DNA from: JACQXM01 sp964569425
GTDB lineage: Bacteria > Planctomycetota > Phycisphaerae > UBA1845
Length of the DNA stretch: 29,452 bases
Assembly (NCBI GenBank): GCA_964569425.1
Contig: CAZMVD010000044.1
Coordinates: 1 to 29,452, forward strand
Direction: 5' to 3'
Shown here: piece after piece, positions 7,886 through 16,353 of the stretch
Position numbering within the stretch: position 1 is the first letter of the stretch
How the letters are laid out: the number at the start of each line of letters is the position of its first letter
Notes under the pieces: generated by a model
What the model was told of the DNA's origin: nothing
The model's input: the letters and a program-made list of their open reading frames with translations, nothing else
Databases searched by the model: none
Program-made: the position numbers and the translations under genes

Positions 7886-8329
7886 ATGATCAAGGAACTG
7901 TCTACCGCCGTCGTCGAAGCGCCGGCACCGTCACGGACGCCTCCCGCGTTCGAGCCTGGGGGTCCCAGCCGCCGGGTGCGACTGGTGCGCCGCTTTTCCT
8001 TTGAGGCCGCTCATTGGCTGCCGCGTGTACCATCGGACCATCAGTGCGCACGGATGCACGGGCATTCGTTCCAGGTGGAAATTGTCTGCGAAGGCGAGAC
8101 CGACGCGCACACCGGCTGGCTGCTGGATTTCGCGCGGATCAAACAGGCGGCGGCGCCGTGGATCGACCAACTGGACCATCGGTGTTTGAACGAGATCGAC
8201 GGGTTGGCCAACCCGACGGCGGAGGAGGTCGCGTGCTGGCTGTGGGTGCGCATTCGCCCCCATCTGGCGGAACTGTCCCAAATCAACCTGGCGGAGACGT
8301 GCACCGCACGGTGCGAGTACCGCGGGTAA
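7886..8329 (+). CDS. queD: 6-pyruvoyl-tetrahydropterin synthase family protein, probably 6-carboxytetrahydropterin synthase
   Basis: The 147-residue enzyme belongs to the PTPS/QueD family, which makes 6-carboxy-5,6,7,8-tetrahydropterin for queuosine and other 7-deazaguanines. The zinc ligands are visible as FEAAH (H43) and MHGH (H58, H60). The catalytic cysteine is C54 in CARMHGH. LLDFARIK (79-86), LDH (96-98), NPTAEEVA (109-116) and the pterin-anchoring glutamate E137 in AETC follow. The ATG at 7886 has a gagagggg Shine-Dalgarno just upstream; an earlier in-frame ATG at 7844 would add a poor leader. The first 30 residues are proline-rich and precede the domain. The C54-x3-HGH spacing favours QueD over the eukaryotic PTPS. 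Confidence 0.9.
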   Translation: MIKELSTAVVEAPAPSRTPPAFEPGGPSRRVRLVRRFSFEAAHWLPRVPSDHQCARMHGHSFQVEIVCEGETDAHTGWLLDFARIKQAAAPWIDQLDHRCLNEIDGLANPTAEEVACWLWVRIRPHLAELSQINLAETCTARCEYRG

Positions 8330-8430
8330 TCGAGCGGCCGCGCTTGACATTCGCGACGGCGGCTTCCACGCTATCGACACACGAATCGGTTCTTCGTAGA
8401 GCGGTCCAGCAGGGAACTGGTGCCGACCGT

Positions 8431-8940
8431 ATGGACGCGGTGATCTGTGGGATTGATCCTGGGTTGGGCACCACCGGCTACGCGGTGCTGCGCGCAGCGG
8501 GGGGCGGCGCGCCGGCAGTGGTTGATGCGGGCGTGTGCCGGTTCGAGAAGAACGGGGACCTGGCCGAGCGCCTCCGCGCCGTGGAGCGAGATATACTTGC
8601 GATTCTCAGCGAGCATTCCCCGGCCGTGATGGCGGTCGAGCAGCTCTACGCGCATTACAAGCACCCGCGCACGGCGATCCTCATGGGCCATGCGCGCGGG
8701 GTGATTCTGCTGGCGGCGGCGCGGCAGGGGATCGAGGTGCGCAGTTATTCGGCGACGCGGATCAAGCGTTTCGTCACCGGGAGCGGTCATGCGTCGAAGT
8801 CGCAGGTGCAACGGGTGATTCAACAGACGCTGGGGCTGGCGCAGCTACCGGAGCCGGCGGACGTGGCCGATGCGCTGGCCATTGCATACTGCTGCGCGGA
8901 GGAGTTTGTGCGGCCGGGGCGCGAGGTGCAGGTGCGATGA
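8431..8940 (+). CDS. ruvC: Crossover junction endodeoxyribonuclease RuvC
   Basis: The 169-residue resolvase cleaves Holliday junctions after RuvAB branch migration. The RNase H-like acidic residues are present: D9 in CGIDPGLGTTGYAV, E70 in AVEQLYAHYKHP, and D144/D147 in PADVADALAIAYC. The length is normal. The start at 8431 gives the family's short N-terminus; the open frame continues upstream only through the shadow of queD. Its stop overlaps the ruvA start as ATGA, so ruvC and ruvA are translationally coupled in the common ruvCAB order. TTGACA at 8344-8349 could be a -35 box, but no good -10 lies at the right distance. Confidence 0.97.
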   Translation: MDAVICGIDPGLGTTGYAVLRAAGGGAPAVVDAGVCRFEKNGDLAERLRAVERDILAILSEHSPAVMAVEQLYAHYKHPRTAILMGHARGVILLAAARQGIEVRSYSATRIKRFVTGSGHASKSQVQRVIQQTLGLAQLPEPADVADALAIAYCCAEEFVRPGREVQVR

Positions 8941-9566
8941 TTGTGCGGCTGACGGGAACACTGGCGGAGGTGGATGAAGAGGCGATTGTGCTGGAGCGGG
9001 ACGGGGTGGCGCGCGAGGTGCTGGTTCCGCGGTACGCGATCGGCGAGCTGGCGGCGCACCGCGGGCAGGTGGTGACGCTGCACACCACGGAGTTTTTCGA
9101 GGGCAACCATGCTTCCGGGCACCTGGTGCCGCGGCTGCTTGGTTTTCTGCACGTGGAGGACCGGCTGTTTTTTTCGCGGTTTGTGGGGGTGAAAGGGATC
9201 GGCCCGCGCAAGGCGCTCAAGGCGCTGGCGCAGCCGGTGCGGCAGATCGCCACGTGGATTGAATCGGGCGACGTGAAGGCGCTGGCGCGGCTGCCGGGGA
9301 TTGGGGCGCGGGCGGCGGAGCTGATCGTGGCGTCGCTCAAGGGCAAGATGGACGATCTGGCGCTGCCGGCGGCGACGGCTGCGGCGGAGGCGGTTACACT
9401 GTCGCAAGCGCAGCGCGACGCGCTGGAGGTGCTGGTGGCGTGGGGCGATTCGCGGGTGGAGGCGGACCGCTGGCTGCAGCGTGCGATCCAGCTTCATCCG
9501 GACATGGCATCGCCGGACGAATGGGTTCGCGCGGCCTATCGCGTGAAGGCGGGCATCGAAGGTTGA
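8937..9566 (+). CDS. ruvA: Holliday junction branch migration protein RuvA
   Basis: The 209-residue protein has the OB-fold domain (1-65, MIVRLTGTLAEVDEEAIVLE) and two helix-hairpin-helix motifs: VKGIGPRKALKAL (85-97) and LPGIGARAAELIVASLKGK (119-137). It ends in a C-terminal RuvB-binding domain (about 155-209). It forms the tetramer that holds the four-way junction flat for RuvB. The ATG overlaps the ruvC stop. This start is preferred because it opens the canonical MIxxLxGxL sequence; the open frame further upstream is a shadow of ruvC. Confidence 0.95.
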   Translation: MIVRLTGTLAEVDEEAIVLERDGVAREVLVPRYAIGELAAHRGQVVTLHTTEFFEGNHASGHLVPRLLGFLHVEDRLFFSRFVGVKGIGPRKALKALAQPVRQIATWIESGDVKALARLPGIGARAAELIVASLKGKMDDLALPAATAAAEAVTLSQAQRDALEVLVAWGDSRVEADRWLQRAIQLHPDMASPDEWVRAAYRVKAGIEG

Positions 9567-9603
9567 TGGAACGACGATTCGCGTTTCGGGGGCAGGGCGG
9601 ATA

Positions 9604-10647
9604 GTGGCGCGCGACCGGTTGATTACATCCGAGCCTCGTGCGGGCGATGAGCCCGTCGATGCGGCGCTGCGCCCGCAGCGGCTGGGGGAGATGGTCGGGC
9701 AGGGGGCGATTCTGGAGAAGCTCCAGATCGCCATGCAGGCCGCCCGGCAGCGCGGCGAGCCGCTGGAACACATTCTGCTCGACGGACCGCCCGGGCTGGG
9801 CAAGACCACGCTGGCCAACGTGATCGCGCGCGAGATGACGGGCAAGCCGCCGCGGATTACCTCGGGTCCTTCGCTGGCGAAGCAGGCGGACCTGATGGCG
9901 TTGCTCACCAATCTGGAGGCGGGCGACGTGCTGTTCATTGATGAAATCCACCGCCTGCCGACGATCGTGGAGGAGTTTCTCTACCCGGCGATGGAGGATT
10001 TTCGCGTCGATTTCACGATCGAGGGCGGGCTGAGCGGGCGGGTGGTCAACTTTGCGTTGCGGCGGTTCACGCTGATCGGGGCGACCACGCGGGCGGGGCT
10101 GCTGAGCGGCGCACTGCGCGATCGGTTCGGTCATGCGTTTCATTTTGACTTCTACACCATCGAGGAGCTGACCACCATTCTGCACCGTTCAGCTGCCAAG
10201 CTGGGGCTGAAGACGCCGACGGATGCGCTGGGGCTGATCGCGGCGCGCAGCCGGGGCACGCCGCGGGTGGCCAATCGGCTGCTCAAGCGGGTGCGCGATT
10301 ATGCGCAGGTGCGGGCGGGTGGTTCGTTCACCAACGGCGTGGTGCGCGAGGCGCTGGACATTCAGCAAGTGGACGATCTGGGTCTGGACGAGTTGGACCG
10401 GGCGTTTCTTTCGTCGCTGATCAAGGTGTACGGCGGCGGGCCGGCGGGGATCGAGGCGCTGGCGGCCACCATGGGCCAGGAGCGCGACACGCTGGAAGAC
10501 GTGGTGGAGCCCTATTTGCTTCAGATCGGATTCGTGATCCGCACGCGCCAAGGGAGGCAGGCGACGCGCGCCGCCTACGAGCATTTGAAACTGCCGATGG
10601 TGCCGACGGAAGGCGCGAGATTGGCGGATCAGGCGACGTTGTTTTGA
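9604..10647 (+). CDS. ruvB: Holliday junction DNA helicase RuvB
   Basis: The 347-residue AAA+ motor starts with GTG, 38 bases after ruvA. Landmarks are the family opening LRPQRLGEMVGQ (22-33), Walker A GPPGLGKTT (61-69), Walker B FIDEIHRLP (111-119), sensor 1 IGATTRAG (158-165) and the arginine finger in GALRDRFG (169-176). The C-terminal winged helix includes GLDELDRAFL. Length and motifs are complete. With ruvC and ruvA it forms the full resolvasome operon. Confidence 0.97.
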   Translation: MARDRLITSEPRAGDEPVDAALRPQRLGEMVGQGAILEKLQIAMQAARQRGEPLEHILLDGPPGLGKTTLANVIAREMTGKPPRITSGPSLAKQADLMALLTNLEAGDVLFIDEIHRLPTIVEEFLYPAMEDFRVDFTIEGGLSGRVVNFALRRFTLIGATTRAGLLSGALRDRFGHAFHFDFYTIEELTTILHRSAAKLGLKTPTDALGLIAARSRGTPRVANRLLKRVRDYAQVRAGGSFTNGVVREALDIQQVDDLGLDELDRAFLSSLIKVYGGGPAGIEALAATMGQERDTLEDVVEPYLLQIGFVIRTRQGRQATRAAYEHLKLPMVPTEGARLADQATLF

Positions 10648-10666
10648 GGGGGTCGGTCCGGTGGAA

Positions 10667-10699
10667 CCACGGCATGCCGCTCTTCGCGTCAAACCGTGG
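10667..10699 (+). terminator. Possible stem-loop after ruvB
   Basis: Arms ccacgg (10667-10672) and ccgtgg (10694-10699) flank a 21-base loop, 20 bases after the ruvB stop. No T tract follows. It could be a weak terminator or another dispersed palindrome. Confidence 0.3.
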
Positions 10700-10773
10700 C
10701 ACCCCAACAGCGGGAGTGGAAAACGCCGCTCGGATGCGCGCGTGATAACAAGCGGCCTATTCCAACAAAGATG

Positions 10774-10795
10774 ACCGCTCCATGCCTGTCGCGGT
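10774..10795. repeat. Dispersed 22-bp stem-loop repeat, copy A
   Basis: Arms accgc and gcggt enclose a 12-base core tccatgcctgtc. The same 22-bp unit, with a single base change in the core, is found at 22118-22139, and a related unit lies at 22042-22062. All are intergenic. The unit resembles a short dispersed genomic palindrome rather than a gene-specific signal. Confidence 0.7.
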
Positions 10796-10921
10796 ACTGA
10801 TTGGCCGTTGGGGGCCGATTCCTATACTATCCTTCCAAAGGGCATCGGCGGCCGGAGATTCACTCATGCGGGCGAATTGACGGGCCGTAGGCGAAAGGCG
10901 TCGGTTCACGGGTCTGGAATC

Positions 10922-11773
10922 ATGCACGTAAGAGTGGCCACATCTCGCGGGTTCTGCTTCGGGGTGGAAGATGCGATCGAAATCGCCGAGGCCGCGGTGG
11001 ACCGGTTCGGCGCGGGCAACGTGGTGGCGCTGGGGCCGGTGATCCACAACAAGCAGGTGGTCAGCAAGCTGGAGGAAGCGGGGCTGAATCAGTCGGGGGA
11101 ACTGGAGACCATTCCGCCGGAAAAGGCGGTGCTGATCCGGTCGCACGGCGCTTCGCCGGAGACCATGAAGCGGGCGGTGGATCGTGGGCTGACGGTGGTG
11201 GACGCGACGTGTGTGCTGGTGAAGCGTGCTCAGAACGTGGTCAAGCAGCTTCACGAGGAGGGCTATCACGTGGTGATGATCGGCGATCCGGATCATCCGG
11301 AGGTGCGCGGGGTCATCGGCTACGCGCCCCACGTAACGGTCATCGACCACGATTCGGATCTGGAGGACGCGCTGCCCTATCGCGAACGGCTGGGGATTGT
11401 GGCGCAGACGACGCACTCGCCGGAGCACGTGGCGGACATGATCGCCAAGATACTAAAACGTCCCTACCGCGAGGTGAAGATCGTCAATACGCTGTGCCTG
11501 GAGGTGACGCGGCGGCAGGAGGCGGCGATCGCGTTGAGCAAGGAAGTGGATGTGATGTTCGTGCTCGGCGGGATGCACTCGGCCAACACGCGGGAGATGG
11601 CGCGGCTGTGCAAGGAACAGGGGTGCGAGACGTATCACATCGAGACGTGGGAGCAGATTCAGCCTCACATGATCGAGGGGAAGGTTGCCGCGGGCGTGAC
11701 GGCCGGGGCGTCCACGCCGGACTGGGTGATCGAGGAGTTTGTGCGTAACCTGGAGGCGATACCGGGCGGTTGA
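10922..11773 (+). CDS. ispH: 4-hydroxy-3-methylbut-2-enyl diphosphate reductase
   Basis: The 283-residue enzyme makes IPP and DMAPP in the last step of the MEP isoprenoid pathway. The three cysteines that bind the iron-sulfur cluster are at C12 (GFCFGV), C97 (DATCVLVKRAQ) and C192 (NTLCLEVTRRQ). The substrate-pocket residues H42 (VIHNKQVV), H75 (RSHGAS), H125 and E127 (DHPEVRG) are present, and the closing block AGASTPDWVIEE is intact. The start at 10922 gives the family opening MHVRVATSRGFCFGV; the upstream open frame to 10808 has no resemblance. CDGSH, another Fe-S protein, follows 65 bases later on the same strand. Confidence 0.96.
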   Translation: MHVRVATSRGFCFGVEDAIEIAEAAVDRFGAGNVVALGPVIHNKQVVSKLEEAGLNQSGELETIPPEKAVLIRSHGASPETMKRAVDRGLTVVDATCVLVKRAQNVVKQLHEEGYHVVMIGDPDHPEVRGVIGYAPHVTVIDHDSDLEDALPYRERLGIVAQTTHSPEHVADMIAKILKRPYREVKIVNTLCLEVTRRQEAAIALSKEVDVMFVLGGMHSANTREMARLCKEQGCETYHIETWEQIQPHMIEGKVAAGVTAGASTPDWVIEEFVRNLEAIPGG

Positions 11774-11838
11774 TTTTGGGGCCGGCCGCAGGGCCGTGCG
11801 CGGTGGCGACCGGCAGCCCCGGCCGGGAGGAGGATGGC

Positions 11839-12078
11839 ATGGCGGAACCGAAACACGGCACGCGACCGATTGTGGTGGAGGAAGCCGCGGGCAAGAAGGC
11901 GTATTGCCAGTGCGGATTGTCGGCCAATCTTCCCTATTGCGATGGGGCGCACAGCCGCGAGCAGACGGGGCTGGCGCCGATCGTGACGGTGGTGGACGCG
12001 CCGGGAAAGAAGGCCGTATGTCAGTGCCACCGGAGCGGCACCCTTCCGTGGTGCGACGGGACGCACAAGTCGCTTTGA
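11839..12078 (+). CDS. Small protein with two CDGSH iron-sulfur domains
   Basis: The 79-residue protein consists of two CDGSH zinc-finger-like units in tandem. The first has C23, C25, C34 and H38 (CQC...LPYCDGAH). The second has C61, C63, C72 and H76 (CQC...LPWCDGTH). This Cys3-His pattern binds a 2Fe-2S cluster, so two clusters are expected. It is a soluble bacterial form without the membrane anchor of mitoNEET. A ggaggagg Shine-Dalgarno lies 5-6 bases before the ATG and decides the start. The function is probably redox or cluster transfer; the position after ispH, a cluster enzyme, is suggestive only. Confidence 0.92.
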   Translation: MAEPKHGTRPIVVEEAAGKKAYCQCGLSANLPYCDGAHSREQTGLAPIVTVVDAPGKKAVCQCHRSGTLPWCDGTHKSL

Positions 12079-12120
12079 GAGCGCAGCCATAACGATCAAG
12101 AGATTGCGCAGGGACGCCGG

Positions 12121-13683
12121 ATGATGGTGCTGGTCACGCTCTGGTGGCTTTTTTTCTGGACGGCGATCGGGCTATGTCTGGGCAGCTTTCTCAACGTGGT
12201 CATCTACCGCCTGCCGCGGGAGCGTTCGCTGCGGGAGCCGTTGTGGTCGGCCTGTCCGACGTGTGATCGGCGCATTCACTGGTACGACAATTTCCCGATA
12301 GTGAGTTTTCTGCGGTTGCGGGGACGGTGCCGGCATTGTGCGGCGCCGATCGCCACACGCTACGTGGTGGTCGAGGCGGCGATGGCATTGATCGTGCTGC
12401 TGCTGATCGACGCTTTCTTCGTGGCGCAAGTGCGGGCCGGCCTGAGCCGAAGCGAGGTAGGTCTGACCGAGCGGCTGGCGCTGGATTGGCCGATGCTGCT
12501 GGCGCACATCGTTCTGTTTGCCTGTCTGCTGTCCATGTCGGCGATCGACCTGGAACACTACTGGGTGGACATTCGGTTTACGAGCCTGGCCGCGGGGTTC
12601 GGGTTTGTCATGCACGCCCTCTGGACACCCCGGCACAGCGCGAGCTGGCCGCGACCTTCCGACACGGTATCGTGGATGTCGCTGTTTGTGTTGGCGGGGT
12701 TGGGGCTGACGTGGCTGTTTCTGTGGTGCCGTCCGGACGAGGAGACAAGCGTCGTAGGAGCGCCCGACAGCGGGGAGGACGACTCGACGGTCATTGAGAA
12801 TCTTAGCTGTTCCTTCGATGCGCCGCCGGTGGGCGAAGTTGCGGAGGCGGGCGTTGCGGTAGTTGCGCCGGAGGTTGCGCCATGGGCGTGGCCGGCTCCT
12901 TCGCGTGTGTGGGTCTGGTGTTTCGTGGTGGTGTTGATCGGCCTGTTGGCGTCGGTTGCGGCGGCGGATCTGCACCTCGATACGGTGGCGTACTCCGTCC
13001 GCGCTCTGGTTCCGCTGGGGCTCCTGTTTGCGGTGATTGTGCGCGAGGGCGCGGTGCACCGCGAGTCGGACCTGGTGATTCTGGATGCGCTGCATCAGGA
13101 GCGTACCTTCGCCCGGGGCATGGTGCTGCGTGAGCTGGGGCTGCTGATGCCGTCGGCGGCGTTGGGGGCGGTGGGTCTGTTTCTTGTTGCGGGAGACGGC
13201 GGGCTGGCGGAAGGGCTCAGAGAGGCGCTGCACGCCAAAGTTCCGGTCTGGGGCGTGACCATGATGCGCGGCTGGGCGCCGCTCGAAGGGCTCGCGACCG
13301 CGGCGAGCGGCTTTGTCATCGGCGGAGCGATCGGCTGGGCGGTGCGCATCGTCTTCACGCTGGCATTCGGGAAGGAGGCATTCGGCTCCGGCGACGTGCA
13401 CCTGATGGCCGCTGCGGGATGTATTGCGGGCTGGCCGGTGGTGGTGCTGGGCTTCATGTTGACGTGCGCGCTGGCGCTGTTCGGGTGGGTGCTGATGCTG
13501 CCGTTCAAGCAGAGTCGGGCGCTGCCGCTGGGCCCGTGGTTGTCGTTGTCGTTTCTGATCGTTACGTTGTTTTATGACGGCATTTTACGGCTTCCACTGA
13601 TCGAGCGTTTTCTGGAGACCTGGGGCCTGTTGTTTTCGCGCATTTCACAGGGCCACGAAGGTGCGATTTTATTTGGGGGATAG
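12121..13683 (+). CDS. Prepilin peptidase (PilD/GspO type) with a large internal insertion
   Basis: The 520-residue membrane protein is about twice the usual length. Residues 1-90 hold the N-methylation-type domain, with GSFLNVVIYRLPR (21-33) and two zinc-binding CxxC pairs (C45/C48 and C70/C73). The first catalytic aspartate is D143 in SAIDLEHYWVDIR; the second is D425 in FGSGDVHLMAA, equivalent to the GxGD motif. In ordinary family members these lie roughly 60 residues apart, but here 282 residues separate them. The insert includes an acidic soluble stretch (205-258) and about four extra hydrophobic segments. All key residues are kept, so the enzyme should process type IV pilin or pseudopilin signals. 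No pilin gene is in the window. Confidence 0.9.
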   Translation: MMVLVTLWWLFFWTAIGLCLGSFLNVVIYRLPRERSLREPLWSACPTCDRRIHWYDNFPIVSFLRLRGRCRHCAAPIATRYVVVEAAMALIVLLLIDAFFVAQVRAGLSRSEVGLTERLALDWPMLLAHIVLFACLLSMSAIDLEHYWVDIRFTSLAAGFGFVMHALWTPRHSASWPRPSDTVSWMSLFVLAGLGLTWLFLWCRPDEETSVVGAPDSGEDDSTVIENLSCSFDAPPVGEVAEAGVAVVAPEVAPWAWPAPSRVWVWCFVVVLIGLLASVAAADLHLDTVAYSVRALVPLGLLFAVIVREGAVHRESDLVILDALHQERTFARGMVLRELGLLMPSAALGAVGLFLVAGDGGLAEGLREALHAKVPVWGVTMMRGWAPLEGLATAASGFVIGGAIGWAVRIVFTLAFGKEAFGSGDVHLMAAAGCIAGWPVVVLGFMLTCALALFGWVLMLPFKQSRALPLGPWLSLSFLIVTLFYDGILRLPLIERFLETWGLLFSRISQGHEGAILFGG

Positions 13684-13688
13684 GCGGG

Positions 13689-13988
13689 ATGAGCCTTGCG
13701 TCGGGTCGGTTTCGGGTTTATGGTCGGCTGTTGCTGGCTGCGGCGTTGGTTCTGGCGGTGGGGTTGGTGCTGTTTCGGAACCGCGGCAACACGGTTTCGT
13801 TCTGGTTTTTCGGGCTGATTGACGAGACCCGCAAGATCAACGTACTGTGGATCATAATGTCCACGGTCGCGGCAAGCAGGATATTCTTCTGGATGATTGC
13901 GATGGGTCGCGGGTTGCGGCGCGACTTGCGGGGCGTTGATCGTACGGGAAAGAGCGAGAGCGGCGCGACCAAGGCGTCGAGTCCGTAA
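13689..13988 (+). CDS. Small two-helix membrane protein, LapA/DUF1049-like
   Basis: The 99-residue protein begins 5 bases after the prepilin peptidase stop. It has two predicted helices (about 13-28 and 50-69), separated by NTVSFWFFG, then a basic, hydrophilic tail. The arrangement of helix, N-x-V-x-F-x-F strand, second helix and charged tail resembles LapA (lipopolysaccharide assembly protein A domain) proteins. The match is by pattern only. It is likely cotranscribed with the peptidase. Confidence 0.6.
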   Translation: MSLASGRFRVYGRLLLAAALVLAVGLVLFRNRGNTVSFWFFGLIDETRKINVLWIIMSTVAASRIFFWMIAMGRGLRRDLRGVDRTGKSESGATKASSP

Positions 13989-14097
13989 TCACATACAAGT
14001 GCCGCGCGTGTTCTCCGGGTTGCGGTCATCGGCCGGGCGCGGGCAGGCGAGTCAGGCAGCTAACGATCGGCGGCGCTCCGCCGGCAGGAGGTGAAAG

Positions 14098-14769
14098 GTG
14101 AGGAAGTGTTCAATGATGGCGCGTGGCATGGTGGCGGCGGCGGCTCTGGTCGTGTTGGGCGGTTGTGCCAACAACAATGAGCGCGTTTCCGCCCTGGAAG
14201 CGGACAATCGCAATCTGCGCGACGAGCTGGGGCGGGCGCGCGGCGAATTGACCGCCACCAAGGGGAACCGGGCGGAACTGGAACGGCGCTTGCAGGATGC
14301 GATGCGCGAGGCCGAAGCATTGCGCGCCCAACTGGCCACCGCACCGGCGGAGCCCACGCCTTCCGGCTGGACGGCGGTTCCGGGCGGCGCGATGATCGCC
14401 ATCGAGGATGACGTCCTGTTTTCGCCGGGCAAGATCACCCTGCGTGACAACGCACTGCGGGCGCTCGACCGCGTGGTGAGCACGCTGCAGGGCGAATATG
14501 GCGACAAGGATGTCTTCGTTTTCGGCCACACCGACGACCGCCCGATCAAGAAGAGCGGCTGGGCCGACAACTGGCAGCTCAGCTCGGAGCGGGCATTGGC
14601 CGTGGCGCGATACCTGCAGAATCACGGTATTTCGCCGGAACGGCTGGTGGCGGCGGGTTGCGGGGAGTATCGCCCGCGGGCGGCGAACAGTTCGGAAGTG
14701 AACCGCACGGCCAATCGCCGGGTGGAGATATTCGCCATCGACCGCTCGATCAGCAGCGGGCGGCAATAA
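14098..14769 (+). CDS. OmpA-family lipoprotein with N-terminal coiled coil
   Basis: The 223-residue protein starts at GTG, with an ideal aggaggtga Shine-Dalgarno ending 3 bases before it (6 bases from the aggagg core). Residues 1-22 are a lipoprotein signal with lipobox VLGGC (C23). Residues 28-82 are a heptad-like, charged coiled coil (SALEADNRNLRDEL). Residues about 95-215 are an OmpA/MotB peptidoglycan-binding domain, with VFGHTDDRPI (141-150), the diaminopimelate-binding aspartate and arginine (D146 and the NRRVEI arginine, 206-211) and SSERALAVARYL. It should link the outer membrane or lipid anchor to peptidoglycan. The strong ribosome site suggests an abundant protein. Confidence 0.92.
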   Translation: MRKCSMMARGMVAAAALVVLGGCANNNERVSALEADNRNLRDELGRARGELTATKGNRAELERRLQDAMREAEALRAQLATAPAEPTPSGWTAVPGGAMIAIEDDVLFSPGKITLRDNALRALDRVVSTLQGEYGDKDVFVFGHTDDRPIKKSGWADNWQLSSERALAVARYLQNHGISPERLVAAGCGEYRPRAANSSEVNRTANRRVEIFAIDRSISSGRQ

Positions 14770-14820
14770 CACAGCGCGGCCTTTGGGCCACAATCAAGAG
14801 CCGACTCAGCCGGGCGGCCG

Positions 14821-14853
14821 CGAATAGCGAATGGCGAATCGAGAATAGCGAAT
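14821..14853. repeat. cgaat-type simple repeat
   Basis: Imperfect tandem words cgaatagcgaatggcgaat and gagaatagcgaat lie between the OmpA-like and PEBP genes. They are similar in style to the simple repeat at 345-378. No function is visible. Confidence 0.5.
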
Positions 14854-14974
14854 GCAGGAATTGCCGGAACCGGCGAGAGTGGCGCGAATTCGGTCGCGCC
14901 GCGAAGTATGCGGCGATTAATAGTTTGCGGCTCCCGGGGCGCGTTCGAAGATTCGCACGGCCGGCGCTGAGCAG

Positions 14975-15583
14975 ATGGGGCCGCGGCCGACTGTTTTTGC
15001 CCGCGTGTTGGGCCTCCGCAATTTCGCCCGCGTTCTCGTCATCATCGCCGGTTGCGCCGGCGCCGAGCCATCGCCCGCGCGCCCCGACACCTCTCCTGGA
15101 GATGCACCCATGTCCATTACCGTGACCTGCACGGCTTTTCGCGCTGGCGAGTCCATTCCGAAGAAGCACACGGGCGACGGCGATGACGTTTCGCCGCCGC
15201 TCGCCTGGACTGGCGTTCCCGCCCATGCCAAAGAGCTGGCACTGATCTGCGACGATCCCGACGCGCCCACGCCACAGCCGTGGGTCCACTGGGTGATTTA
15301 TAAGATTCCTGTGAGTGCCAAGGGATTGGCAGAGAGTCGTCCCCGATCGGCCACGCTGACCGATCCCGCCGGCGCGCTGCAGGGCAGGAACTCGTGGGGC
15401 GAGATGGGCTACCGCGGCCCGGCGCCGCCGCGCGGGCACGGCGTGCATCATTACCATTATCGTGTTTACGCGCTTGATGGCCCGCTGGACTTGAAAGCCG
15501 GCGCAACCAAGGATGAACTGCTGGCGACCATGAAGGGGCATGTCGTTGCCCAAGGCGAACTGGTCGGCACGTATCAACGTTAA
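14975..15583 (+). CDS. YbhB/PEBP-family phospholipid-binding-like protein, possibly a lipoprotein
   Basis: The 202-residue product carries a complete bacterial PEBP domain from residue 46. It includes FRAGESIPKKHTGDGDDVSPPL, the ligand-pocket block CDDPDAP with HWVIYKIP, and GRNSWGEMGYRGPAPPRGHGVHHYHYRVYALD. The pocket residues D-P-D-x-P and GPAPPRG-H are intact. Two starts are possible. The ATG at 14975 yields a leader with a lipobox-like IIAGC at about 23-27, making it a lipoprotein. The ATG at 15110 has a ggag site 8 bases upstream and gives the usual cytoplasmic form. I give the longer form because its codons look like the rest of the gene. Its stop overlaps that of the next, convergent gene. 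Confidence 0.85.
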   Translation: MGPRPTVFARVLGLRNFARVLVIIAGCAGAEPSPARPDTSPGDAPMSITVTCTAFRAGESIPKKHTGDGDDVSPPLAWTGVPAHAKELALICDDPDAPTPQPWVHWVIYKIPVSAKGLAESRPRSATLTDPAGALQGRNSWGEMGYRGPAPPRGHGVHHYHYRVYALDGPLDLKAGATKDELLATMKGHVVAQGELVGTYQR

Positions 15584-16353
15584 TCGGCGGGCCTTTCCGG
15601 TCGCCGTTGCTCGACCGCGGTGCGCAAGTCGACCATCCAGGCGCCGGGGATATGCGTCGCCAGAACCTCCGCCGGGGCGTTGAACCACGCGCCGCACTGA
15701 TCGAGAATCGCGGAATCGGACGTGATCACCGGTTCGGTGGCCTGCCGCAGCACCGCGTCGGGGCTGTCGGCCAGTTCGATAGACCAAGCAATAGCCGCTT
15801 GGGCCGCACCGGTTTGACCGGAAATGATCTCTTCCATAAGCGTCTTCAGCCGCCCGCTGTTGGATACCGGCCGATCCAACAGCCAGCGGACGCGACTCGG
15901 CCGCAGTGCCGCCAGAAATCCAAGGGTCAACTCCACCGCCGGCGTGGTCTCCGCCACCTGGCGATACGTCCCGTGAATGCTCGCCAGATCACGGCAGCAT
16001 CCATCGCGCCCCACGAAGATCACGCCGCCGGCCAGCGCGCTTTCCACGGTGATGAGCAGGTTGTAGCCGTCCACGAGGACCGTCCGGCCCGCGATCTGCA
16101 ACGCGTCAATGCGCCGCGCGGCGCGGGTAGTAAGCTGTTCATCGCTGCAACTGGCCCGGCGCACGGCCATCCGCTGCCGCGCCGCCAGGGCGAAACGGTT
16201 GCCCACCAGCGCCAGGGCGGACGGCTCGGCGTAGCCGCGGGACAGGAGCCACGAGTAGTCGTTCACTGCGTGCCGCAGACGGGGGAGCTGCGACGGGGCG
16301 AACAGGCGTTCGTCCTCGGGGTGTGCCCCGCGGTGCTTTCTTCGATCGGGCAT
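15580..16353 (-). CDS. DUF434/DUF5616-like protein
   Basis: The 257-residue soluble protein resembles the two-part DUF434/DUF5616 proteins of archaea and some bacteria. The N-terminal part (about 10-65, HPEDERLFAPSQLPRLRHAVNDYSWLLSRGY) is followed by VLVDGYNLLITVESALAGG and IFVGRDGCCRDLASIHGTYR (about 90-130). The remainder (LDRPVSNSGRL, ITSDSAILDQ) has acidic residues spaced as in PIN/NYN-like nucleases, so a metal-dependent nuclease fold is possible. Function is not established. The ATG at 16353 is chosen over a TTG at 16365. It converges on the PEBP gene, and both stops share the tetramer ttaa. Confidence 0.75.
   Translation of the reverse strand: MPDRRKHRGAHPEDERLFAPSQLPRLRHAVNDYSWLLSRGYAEPSALALVGNRFALAARQRMAVRRASCSDEQLTTRAARRIDALQIAGRTVLVDGYNLLITVESALAGGVIFVGRDGCCRDLASIHGTYRQVAETTPAVELTLGFLAALRPSRVRWLLDRPVSNSGRLKTLMEEIISGQTGAAQAAIAWSIELADSPDAVLRQATEPVITSDSAILDQCGAWFNAPAEVLATHIPGAWMVDLRTAVEQRRPERPAD

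Noticed and set aside
8344..8349. Perfect TTGACA before ruvC as a promoter
   Set aside because: No acceptable -10 box lies 16-18 bases downstream.
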